A DNA stretch of 5,069 nucleotides, taken from assembly GCA_024645155.1 (NCBI GenBank), contig JAHEGF010000225.1, positions 1 through 5,069 of the forward strand, given 5' to 3'. How positions within the stretch are numbered: position 1 is the stretch's first letter; each line of letters opens with the position of its first letter. The position numbers and the translations under genes were made by a program. This document shows, in pieces, positions 1 through 5,069 of this stretch. A model generated the notes under the pieces. The model saw only the letters and a program-made list of their open reading frames with translations. It did not search any database and was not told the origin of the DNA. The stretch is from Phyllobacteriaceae bacterium. Its GTDB lineage: Bacteria; Pseudomonadota; Alphaproteobacteria; Rhizobiales; Rhizobiaceae.

Positions 1-1050
1 TTACCGGTGATGATACCGGCGGTCGCCGGACAAGGTGTTGCCGGCATGGCCGGATTGATGACCGGTGTTTTTATCGGCGGGCTTTTTCATGCCACGCTTG
101 GAACGTTTATAGGCCGTATCCGCTTTGCCTTGCCTCCCCTGGTGACCGGACTGATTGTGCTGATGATCGGCCTGGCATTGATCAAGGTCGGCATTCAGTA
201 TGCAGCCGGTGGTGTACCGCTGATCGGCAAGCCCGAATTCGGATCGCTGGCAAAATGGATACCAGCGCTGGTGGTCATTGCGGTCACGCTGGGGTTCAAG
301 TTCTTTGCTCGCGGCATGATGTCAGTGGCAGCGGTACTGATCGGGCTGGTGGCCGGCTATTTTGTGGCGTTGCTCATGGGGCAGGTCGATTTCGGCAATG
401 TCGGCCGCGCGGCGGTGTTTGCATTGCCGGTGCCGTTCAAGTGGGGAATGGATTTCAACTTCGCGATCATCATCGGCATGTGTTTCATGGCAGTCATCTC
501 GGCCATCGAAACGGTCGGCGATACCTCGGGCATTACCAAGGGTGGTGCCGGGCGCGAGGCAACCGATACCGAAATAACCGGAGCGACCTATGCCGACGGT
601 ATCGGCACCGCGGTGGCGGGTATCTTTGGCGGCCTGCCGAATACCTCGTTCAGCCAGAATGTCGGCCTGATATCGATGACCGGCGTCATGAGCCGCCACG
701 TCGTGACCATCGGCGCGATATTCCTGATCCTGTGCGGTCTGGTGCCGAAAATCGGCGCCATTGTTGCGACCGTTCCGATCAATGTTCTTGGCGGTGGTGT
801 CATCGTCATGTTCGGTATGGTGGCTGCAGCCGGTATCAACATGCTGTCGGACGTGACATGGAACAGGCGCAACATGGTGATCTTCGCCACGGCGCTGTCA
901 GTGGGTCTTGGCCTGCAACTGGTTCCCGAAGCGCTCCAGCATCTGCCGCGGACCCTGCAGATCCTGCTGACATCGGGATTGCTGCCTGCCGCGGCCCTGG
1001 CAGTTGTTCTCAACCTGGTCATTCCCGAAGAGGACGCCGGTGAGGCTTGA
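1..1050 (+). CDS. NCS2-family xanthine/uracil-type nucleobase permease (5' partial)
   Basis: This is an inner-membrane nucleobase:cation symporter of the NCS2 (xanthine/uracil permease, UraA/XanQ-like) family. These proteins import a purine or pyrimidine base with protons or sodium. The reading frame is open from base 1, so the start lies outside the window. The 349 visible residues are the C-terminal part of a family usually about 430-490 aa long. Most of the chain is hydrophobic helices split by short polar turns. The segment AIETVGDTSG (Glu codon 508-510) matches the TM8 region that carries the substrate-binding Glu of XanQ. YADGIGT (Asp codon 595-597) matches the TM9 Asp region. PNTSFSQNVGLISMTG (about 637-684) is the NCS2 signature of TM10, with the Gln-Asn pair at 655-660. 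This SFSQN form is commoner in purine (xanthine/urate) transporters than in uracil ones, so I lean to a purine substrate, but specificity is inferred. The gene ends 10 bp before a hairpin terminator and converges on erpA. Confidence 0.93.
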   Translation, partial: LPVMIPAVAGQGVAGMAGLMTGVFIGGLFHATLGTFIGRIRFALPPLVTGLIVLMIGLALIKVGIQYAAGGVPLIGKPEFGSLAKWIPALVVIAVTLGFKFFARGMMSVAAVLIGLVAGYFVALLMGQVDFGNVGRAAVFALPVPFKWGMDFNFAIIIGMCFMAVISAIETVGDTSGITKGGAGREATDTEITGATYADGIGTAVAGIFGGLPNTSFSQNVGLISMTGVMSRHVVTIGAIFLILCGLVPKIGAIVATVPINVLGGGVIVMFGMVAAAGINMLSDVTWNRRNMVIFATALSVGLGLQLVPEALQHLPRTLQILLTSGLLPAAALAVVLNLVIPEEDAGEA

Positions 1051-1059
1051 CCGAAAAAA

Positions 1060-1087
1060 GGAAAGCCGCGCAAAAGCGCGGCTTTCC
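1060..1087 (-). terminator. Rho-independent terminator of erpA, possibly serving both convergent genes
   Basis: A perfect 12-bp inverted repeat (arms 1060-1071 and 1076-1087, GC-rich core GCCGCGC) encloses an AAAA loop. Six A residues at 1054-1059 lie on its left. Read on the minus strand, the stem is therefore followed directly by six U residues, the classic intrinsic terminator form. It starts 19 bp past the erpA stop codon. On the plus strand the stem lies 9 bp past the permease stop but is followed by ATCCGG with no U-run, so termination in that direction is probably weaker. Confidence 0.9.
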
Positions 1088-1106
1088 ATCCGGTCCGGTA
1101 TGTTTC

Positions 1107-1451
1107 CTAGACCGAGAAACTTGTGCCGCAACCGCAACTGGCGACGGCATTGGGATTGTTGATGTGGAATGCCTGGCCCATCAGGTTGTCGGCGAAGTCG
1201 ATTTCCGACCCGCCCATGTAAACCAGCGATAATTCATCGATCAGCACCTTTGCGCCATCGCGTTCAAATACGATATCGTCGCTTGCGATTTCGTGTGCCA
1301 GGTCGAATTTGTAGGAAAAGCCGGAGCAGCCGCCACCTTCAACGGTGACACGCAGGCCAACGACACCCGCTTCGCCGGCGGCGATCTTCGTGATACGGCT
1401 TGCCGCAGCTTCCGTAACCACCACACCCTTCATTGCCGATCTTGCGTCCAT
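1107..1451 (-). CDS. erpA: A-type iron-sulfur cluster carrier/insertion protein (ErpA/IscA/HesB family)
   Basis: This is a small cytosolic scaffold that receives [2Fe-2S] or [4Fe-4S] clusters from the assembly machinery and passes them to apoproteins. The family core is complete: GGGCSGFSY with the first ligand Cys (codon 1326-1328), and CGCGTSFSV at the C-terminus with the other two. With the start used here (ATG 1449-1451) the protein is 114 aa and the cysteines fall at 42, 106 and 108, which agrees in length and numbering with E. coli ErpA as I recall it. Other in-frame ATGs at 1457 (116 aa) and 1433 (108 aa) are possible, and none has a clear Shine-Dalgarno. A TTG further out at 1493 overlaps the proposed -10 box and is unlikely. 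The final CGCGTSFSV and the position beside dgt are usual for the alphaproteobacterial ErpA-like member. The name ErpA rather than IscA or SufA rests on this and is less certain than the family. It is divergent from dgt and convergent with the permease. Confidence 0.93.
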   Translation of the reverse strand: MDARSAMKGVVVTEAAASRITKIAAGEAGVVGLRVTVEGGGCSGFSYKFDLAHEIASDDIVFERDGAKVLIDELSLVYMGGSEIDFADNLMGQAFHINNPNAVASCGCGTSFSV

Positions 1452-1476
1452 GCCCATGATATTGGCCCACAGTATG

Positions 1477-1520
1477 CTTGTTCTTTTATACAAGATAGGT
1501 ATGAAGCCTTGGTTGCCAAG
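1477..1520. repeat. Two short CTTG/CAAG palindromes in the erpA-dgt divergent region
   Basis: CTTGT (1477-1481) and ACAAG (1490-1494) form an inverted repeat with an 8-bp spacer. CTTGG (1508-1512) and CCAAG (1516-1520) form a second one with a 3-bp spacer. Together they give four CTTG-type half sites across the erpA -10 and -35 boxes. Such placement would suit a repressor operator, but 5-bp arms can arise by chance. They do not match the IscR-, RirA- or Irr-type iron boxes that I know. Confidence 0.3.
1492..1519 (-). promoter_or_regulatory. Probable sigma70-type promoter of erpA
   Basis: On the minus strand, TTGGCA (complement of 1514-1519, five of six matches to the -35 consensus) is followed after 16 bp by TATCTT (complement of 1492-1497, four of six matches to the -10 consensus). 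Transcription would start near 1484-1486. That leaves about 30 nt of leader before the ATG at 1451 or 1457 and places the alternative TTG codon at 1493 upstream of the transcript. The call is from pattern matching only. Confidence 0.5.
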
Positions 1521-1537
1521 TCAACGGGCGCGATAAC
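1509..1537 (+). promoter_or_regulatory. Weak candidate promoter for dgt
   Basis: On the plus strand, TTGGTT (1509-1514, three of six to the -35 consensus) and GATAAC (1532-1537, four of six to the -10 consensus) are 17 bp apart. They overlap the -35 region of the divergent erpA promoter. A start site near 1544 would give a leader of about 30 nt before the ATG at 1574. The -35 match is poor, so this is only the best candidate I could find upstream of dgt. Confidence 0.25.
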
Positions 1538-1573
1538 AGGTACGGTCACAATGCCGTGCCATGCGGTGCGGTA

Positions 1574-2803
1574 ATGGTCCTTGAAAATGCGTGGGAATAC
1601 GGGATCGGCATGGGCTATTGCGAACGCGCTGCCTACGCCAGCAATCCGGCATCAAGCCGGGGCCGTTTTTACGCAGAAAATGAAAGCCGTACGCGCACCT
1701 GTTTCCAGAGGGACCGGGACCGTATCATCCATTCGACCGCGTTCCGCCGCCTCAAGCACAAGACACAGGTATTCGTTGCCCACGAGGGAGACCATTACCG
1801 GACCCGCCTGACGCATACCATCGAGGTTTCGCAAATCGCACGCTCGCTGGCCCGGGCCCTGCGTATCGATGAGGATCTGGCCGAAGCCGTGGCGCTGGTG
1901 CACGATTTCGGCCACACGCCGTTTGGCCATACCGGCGAAGAAACGCTGAATGCCAGGATGGCGAAATGGGGCGGATTTGATCACAACGCGCAGTCACTGC
2001 GGATCGTGACCAAGCTCGAACAGCGTTATGCCGAGTTCGACGGTTTGAACCTGACGTGGGAGACCCTTGAAGGACTGGTCAAGCACAACGGGCCGCTTGT
2101 TACCGCCAACAATGCTGATGCGGGAGCAAGCGGCCGGATTTCCCCGATCATCCGCAATTACAACGCGCGCCACAATCTCGAACTGGCTCATCACGCCGGG
2201 CTGGAGGCCCAGGCAGCGGCAATTGCCGATGACATCGCCTACAACACCCATGATATCGATGATGGGCTAAGGGCAGGGTTGTTTGATCTGGAGGATCTGG
2301 AGAGCGTACCGTTTGCGGCCGGTATCCTTGCGGAAGTGCGGGAACTTTATCCGGCTCTTGATCGCGTGCGCATCGGGCACGAGTTCATGCGGCGCCAGAT
2401 AACATGCATGGTGGAGGACGTGATAGCGGTCGCCCGGGCAGGGATTGCAGCTGTCAAACCCCGGTCCGTTGAAGATGTCCGCGCTTGCGGACACGCCATC
2501 GTGGCCTTTTCAGAGGCAATCTCGGAGGCGGACCGGGCTTTGAAAGCGTTCCTGTTTGAACACATGTATCGCCATGGCGATGTCCTGGACCGCAGGAAAC
2601 AGGCCGACCTGGTGGTTGCCGAGTTGTTTGACGGATATTTTGCCGACATGGGTGCAATCCCGGGAGAATTGCCAGCGGGCATGGCGGAGGCGGATGAATC
2701 CGCCCGGGCGCGCCATGTTTGCGATTTTATTGCGGGTATGACCGACAATTATGCGATATCCGAACATCGCCGCCTGTTTGACCGGACCCCTGATTTCGGT
2801 TAG
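1574..2803 (+). CDS. dgt: Deoxyguanosinetriphosphate triphosphohydrolase-like protein (HD domain, type 2 subfamily)
   Basis: This is a cytosolic HD-superfamily enzyme expected to split a dNTP (classically dGTP) into the deoxynucleoside and inorganic triphosphate, which affects dNTP balance. From ATG 1574 it is 409 aa, normal for the family. FQRDRDRIIHSTAFRRLKHK (residues 44-63) is the conserved N-terminal block. The metal-binding HD set is intact: His81 in RLTHT, His110-Asp111 in HDFGHTPFGH, and the late Asp in ADDIAYNTHD (219-220). The C-terminus (YAISEHRRLFDRTPDF) is also family-typical. Start choice: ATG 1556 is farther out. ATG 1610 has a GGGA 5 nt upstream, but the GIGMGY stretch overlapping it resembles the GFGY that I recall near the N-terminus of rhizobial homologues, so 1574 is preferred with moderate confidence. 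The type 2 proteins are less studied than E. coli Dgt, so true substrate preference is inferred. The gene is 60 bp upstream of argS on the same strand. Confidence 0.93.
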   Translation: MVLENAWEYGIGMGYCERAAYASNPASSRGRFYAENESRTRTCFQRDRDRIIHSTAFRRLKHKTQVFVAHEGDHYRTRLTHTIEVSQIARSLARALRIDEDLAEAVALVHDFGHTPFGHTGEETLNARMAKWGGFDHNAQSLRIVTKLEQRYAEFDGLNLTWETLEGLVKHNGPLVTANNADAGASGRISPIIRNYNARHNLELAHHAGLEAQAAAIADDIAYNTHDIDDGLRAGLFDLEDLESVPFAAGILAEVRELYPALDRVRIGHEFMRRQITCMVEDVIAVARAGIAAVKPRSVEDVRACGHAIVAFSEAISEADRALKAFLFEHMYRHGDVLDRRKQADLVVAELFDGYFADMGAIPGELPAGMAEADESARARHVCDFIAGMTDNYAISEHRRLFDRTPDFG

Positions 2804-2848
2804 GGCGACGGGCTTCGCAAATGAAGTGCAAATTGGTGCATGACGCAC

Positions 2849-2853
2849 AGAAG
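2849..2853 (+). promoter_or_regulatory. Ribosome binding site that favours argS start at 2864
   Basis: AGAAG at 2849-2853 lies 10 nt before ATG 2864. It is too close (1 nt) to serve the in-frame ATG at 2855 and lies downstream of ATG 2840. It is a modest Shine-Dalgarno with slightly long spacing, but it agrees with the homology-based start MNVFLDFL. Confidence 0.4.
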
Positions 2854-2863
2854 AATGTTGATT

Positions 2864-4618
2864 ATGAACGTATTTTTAGACTTCCTGAACCGGATCAGAA
2901 AATCAATTGAAACACTTGATCTTAATAATGAAAATGGTTCAAGTCTTGATTTGGCGCGGGTCAATGTCGAATTGCCGAGGGATCCAACCCATGGTGACCT
3001 TGCAACCAATGCGGCGATGGTTCTGGCCAAGCCGGCAGGGCTCAACCCACGTGAACTCGCCGGGCGGCTTGCAACCGCGCTTGGGGCCGATCCGGATATC
3101 GACGAGGTCGCGGTCGCAGGTCCGGGGTTCATCAATCTCCGGCTGACCGCCAATTTCTGGCAATCCCATCTCGCCGGAATCCTGGATGCCGGTGCGCAAT
3201 TTGGCGCGACCGGCACCGGTGCAGCCCGGAAAGTCAATGTCGAGTATGTTTCCGCCAATCCGACCGGGCCCATGCATGTCGGTCATTGCCGCGGTGCCGT
3301 GGTCGGTGATGCACTTGCGAACATTCTCGGATTTGCGGGATTTGATGTCACCAAGGAATACTACATCAATGATGCCGGTGTGCAGATCGACATGGTCGCG
3401 CGCTCGGTTCTGTGGCGCTACAGGGAAGCATTGGGCGAGGTGAGTGGTGCCGTGCCTGCCGAGCTTTATCCTGGTGACTACCTGGTGCCGGTTGCCAGAA
3501 CGCTGGCTGATGAATTCGGTAACAAACTCAATACCATGGACAATGATGAGGCGATCGCCCTGATCAAGGAGCGCACCATCGACGCCATGATGGTGATGAT
3601 CCGCGAAGATCTGGCGGCACTGAACGTGCATCACGACGTCTTTTTCTCCGAACGGTCACTGCATGCTGACGGCGAAAAACTGATCCGGTCGGCAATCAAT
3701 GACCTGACACTGAAAGGCCATGTCTACCACGGCAAGCTGCCGCCGCCGAAAGGGCAACTGCCGGAGGATTGGGAGGATCGCGAGCAGACATTGTTCCGCT
3801 CGACTGCCGTGGGTGACGACATCGACCGACCGCTGGTCAAGTCGGACGGCAGCTTCACTTATTTTGCCGCAGATGTTGCCTATCTGCGCAACAAATTCGA
3901 GCGTGGATTCGACGAGGCGATTTTTGTTCTTGGCGCCGACCATGGCGGCTACGTGAAGCGCATGGAGGCGCTGGCCAAGGCGCTTTCGGGAGGAAAGCTC
4001 TCGCTGACGATCATCCTGTGCCAACTGGTCAAGCTGTACCGGAACGGTGAACCGGTCAAAATGTCGAAACGGGCAGGGGATTTCGTGACCCTGCGCGAAG
4101 TGGTCGATGAGGTCGGGCGTGATGCGACACGCTTCATGATGCTTTACCGTAAGGCAGATGCTCCGCTGGATTTCGACTTTGCCAAGGTCACCGAGCAGTC
4201 GAAAGACAACCCGGTTTTCTATGTTCAGTACGCATCGGCACGCTGCCACTCGGTTTTCCGCCAGGCCGCAGAACAAATGCAGAGTGTTCCGGACCGCGAG
4301 GAAATGAAGGCTTGTCTTGCCTTGCTCACCGATGCAAGCGAGCTGGCGCTGGTTCGCAAACTCGCCGAATATCCGAAGATAATCGAAAGCGCGGCACTGG
4401 TCAGGGAACCGCACCGGCTGGCGTTTTTCCTGCACGATATCGCCAGTGCATTTCACGGTCATTGGAACCGTGGTACAGACCAGCCGGACTTACGCTTTGT
4501 TAAGGTTAACGATCCACAATTGACGAACGCCAGACTGGGGCTGGTGCGGGCCGTTGCTGATGTTTTGACCTCCGGATTGTCGCTTTTGGGTGCTGATGCA
4601 CCCGAAGAAATGCGCTAA
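2864..4618 (+). CDS. argS: Arginyl-tRNA synthetase (class I)
   Basis: This cytosolic enzyme charges tRNA-Arg with arginine using ATP (EC 6.1.1.19). It is complete at 584 aa from ATG 2864, the normal bacterial length. Order of domains: an N-terminal additional (tRNA D-loop recognition) domain at about 1-100, with LPRDPTHGDLATNAAM at 37-52. The Rossmann catalytic domain follows, with SANPTGPMHVGH, where HVGH (138-141) is the class I HIGH motif. LGADHGGYVKRM is near 356-367, and VKMSKRAGDFVTL carries the KMSK loop (399-402). The C-terminal DALR-type anticodon-binding domain begins around NPVFYVQYASARCHSVFR (449-466) and runs to the end. ATGs at 2840 and 2855 are in frame upstream, but their extra residues match nothing I know in the family. 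The first 30 codons are about 31% GC by hand count, far below the rest of the gene. It lies 60 bp after dgt and 83 bp before the acidic gene. Confidence 0.98.
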   Translation: MNVFLDFLNRIRKSIETLDLNNENGSSLDLARVNVELPRDPTHGDLATNAAMVLAKPAGLNPRELAGRLATALGADPDIDEVAVAGPGFINLRLTANFWQSHLAGILDAGAQFGATGTGAARKVNVEYVSANPTGPMHVGHCRGAVVGDALANILGFAGFDVTKEYYINDAGVQIDMVARSVLWRYREALGEVSGAVPAELYPGDYLVPVARTLADEFGNKLNTMDNDEAIALIKERTIDAMMVMIREDLAALNVHHDVFFSERSLHADGEKLIRSAINDLTLKGHVYHGKLPPPKGQLPEDWEDREQTLFRSTAVGDDIDRPLVKSDGSFTYFAADVAYLRNKFERGFDEAIFVLGADHGGYVKRMEALAKALSGGKLSLTIILCQLVKLYRNGEPVKMSKRAGDFVTLREVVDEVGRDATRFMMLYRKADAPLDFDFAKVTEQSKDNPVFYVQYASARCHSVFRQAAEQMQSVPDREEMKACLALLTDASELALVRKLAEYPKIIESAALVREPHRLAFFLHDIASAFHGHWNRGTDQPDLRFVKVNDPQLTNARLGLVRAVADVLTSGLSLLGADAPEEMR

Positions 4619-4681
4619 AGGGTCGAAAAACCGTCAATTTTTGCCCACATTGGACCCTTATAGGCGTACGGTGGTACCGTA
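4618..4681. other. Inverted repeats after argS; weak or no terminator
   Basis: AAGGGTC (4618-4624) pairs with GACCCTT (4653-4659) around a 28-nt interior, which itself holds AAAAA (4626-4630) opposite TTTTT (4638-4642). Further on, TACGGT (4667-4672), GGT and ACCGTA (4676-4681) form a 6-bp hairpin followed by only TTT. Neither is a good intrinsic terminator: the first has a long loop and no U-run, and the second is short. They could be an attenuator, an mRNA processing site, an operator for the next gene, or chance. Confidence 0.3.
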
Positions 4682-4691
4682 TTTGCGACGT

Positions 4692-4697
4692 AAGGAA
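4692..4697 (+). promoter_or_regulatory. Shine-Dalgarno selecting a GTG start at 4702
   Basis: AAGGAA at 4692-4697 ends 4 nt before GTG 4702, close to ideal spacing. The in-frame ATG at 4714 would sit 16 nt away, which is too far. This favours the GTG start and adds four residues (MENN) to the product. Confidence 0.65.
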
Positions 4698-4701
4698 CAG
4701 C

Positions 4702-5069
4702 GTGGAAAACAATATGGCGGAAAAAGCCAGGGCAAAACCGGATGACGACAAGGAACTGACGGAATCCGATCCCCTCTTTCAGTTGACCCAGATCATGGGA
4801 CTTTCTGGCCAGAGCAAGAGTTCACCAAGCGAAAACGATGCAGAAAGCGTTGATACGCTTGACGCCATGACACTCGAGCTTGAGCGCGAATTGACAGGTG
4901 ATATCGATGATGCTGTCGATCAGGATCTGTCTGACGAGCTAGAGTTCGCGCTCGATGAAATAGACCTCGACGACGAAGCCCCGGCAGTTGGTGATGATAC
5001 GGCCGAGACACCGCTTGACAGTATTTTTGACGAATTCGAAATGCGCGAAACCCGGCGACAGCAGCAGGA
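4702..5069 (+). CDS. Acidic N-terminus of a probable SPOR-domain envelope protein (3' partial)
   Basis: The frame is open from GTG 4702 to the window edge (122 codons seen). An ATG start at 4714 is the alternative. The visible part is a hydrophilic, probably disordered cytosolic N-terminus with no signal peptide and no membrane helix yet. Residues 51-114 hold 26 Asp/Glu against a single basic residue (Arg62). The segment DPLFQLTQIMGL (23-34) and the later acidic run LELERELTGDIDD with LSDELEFALDE (58-86) resemble, from memory, the N-termini of alphaproteobacterial SPOR-domain proteins encoded between argS and nagZ. In those proteins a single transmembrane helix and a C-terminal peptidoglycan-binding SPOR domain follow. 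Neither is inside this window, so the SPOR assignment rests on gene order and this resemblance. MRETRRQQQ at 114-122 marks a switch from acidic to basic charge just before the cut, as expected ahead of a membrane helix. It is 83 bp after argS with its own ribosome site. Confidence 0.65.
   Translation, partial: MENNMAEKARAKPDDDKELTESDPLFQLTQIMGLSGQSKSSPSENDAESVDTLDAMTLELERELTGDIDDAVDQDLSDELEFALDEIDLDDEAPAVGDDTAETPLDSIFDEFEMRETRRQQQ

Noticed and set aside
588..1073. Minus-strand open frame opposite the permease 3' end, running through the terminator
   Set aside because: It is nested in the permease and starts inside the hairpin stem. The protein is low-complexity Arg/Pro/Thr-rich, typical of a reverse-strand artefact.
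1452..1493. TTG start at 1493 giving a 128-aa erpA product
   Set aside because: The codon overlaps the proposed -10 box, has no ribosome site, and the extra residues are not part of the family. ATG starts at 1457, 1451 or 1433 fit better.
2840..2863. Upstream in-frame ATGs (2840, 2855) for argS
   Set aside because: The ribosome site AGAAG lies after the first and only 1 nt before the second, and homologues as I recall them start at about the MNVFLDFL position.
2939..3634. Minus-strand open frame (231 codons) opposite the argS N-terminal half
   Set aside because: It is fully nested in argS, composition is that of an antisense shadow, and it has no independent support.
3656..4462. Long minus-strand open frame (268 codons) opposite argS
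   Set aside because: It lies wholly inside a certain argS gene and its translation has no recognisable domain or family motif. Long antisense frames are expected in GC-rich coding DNA.
1..5069. CRISPR array, insertion sequence, tRNA/rRNA gene, or novel defence system
   Set aside because: I saw no regularly spaced repeats, terminal inverted repeats with a transposase, cloverleaf-like sequence or defence-type domains. All long stretches are explained by conserved housekeeping genes.

Overview
The window holds ordinary chromosomal housekeeping DNA from an alphaproteobacterium. The genus cannot be read from the sequence. Three things point to this group: the gene order erpA / dgt / argS / acidic SPOR-type gene, the 'type 2' form of the dGTPase-like protein, and an argS followed directly by a gene whose N-terminus looks like alphaproteobacterial SPOR-domain envelope proteins. 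GC content is moderate to high (high fifties per cent by eye). No mobile element, CRISPR array, tRNA, rRNA or riboswitch is visible.

Layout: (1) 1-1050, plus strand, is the C-terminal three quarters or so of an NCS2-family xanthine/uracil-type nucleobase permease, cut by the left edge. (2) 1060-1087 is a perfect 12-bp hairpin with an AAAA loop. It sits in the 56-bp gap between the permease and the convergent erpA gene, and its U-tract lies on the erpA (minus) side. (3) 1107-1451, minus strand, is an A-type iron-sulfur carrier (ErpA/IscA/HesB family) with all three cysteines. (4) About 1452-1573 is a divergent promoter region. It has a good minus-strand sigma70-type promoter for erpA, a weaker plus-strand candidate for dgt, and two small CTTG/CAAG palindromes. 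(5) 1574-2803, plus strand, is a dGTPase-like HD-domain triphosphohydrolase. (6) 2864-4618, plus strand, is arginyl-tRNA synthetase, complete, with an unusually AT-rich 5' end. (7) 4702-5069, plus strand, is the first 122 codons of a very acidic protein, probably the SPOR-domain envelope/division protein usually found after argS in this group. It is cut by the right edge.

How they fit: dgt, argS and the acidic gene run in the same direction with gaps of 60 and 83 bp and no strong terminator between them, so co-transcription is plausible. They link dNTP pool control, tRNA charging and, probably, cell-envelope or division work. erpA is read away from them from the shared upstream region and ends against the permease. 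I found no convincing new biological system. The items most worth a second look are the acidic N-terminus with its short conserved-looking segment, the divergent promoter with its palindromes, and the AT-rich start of argS.
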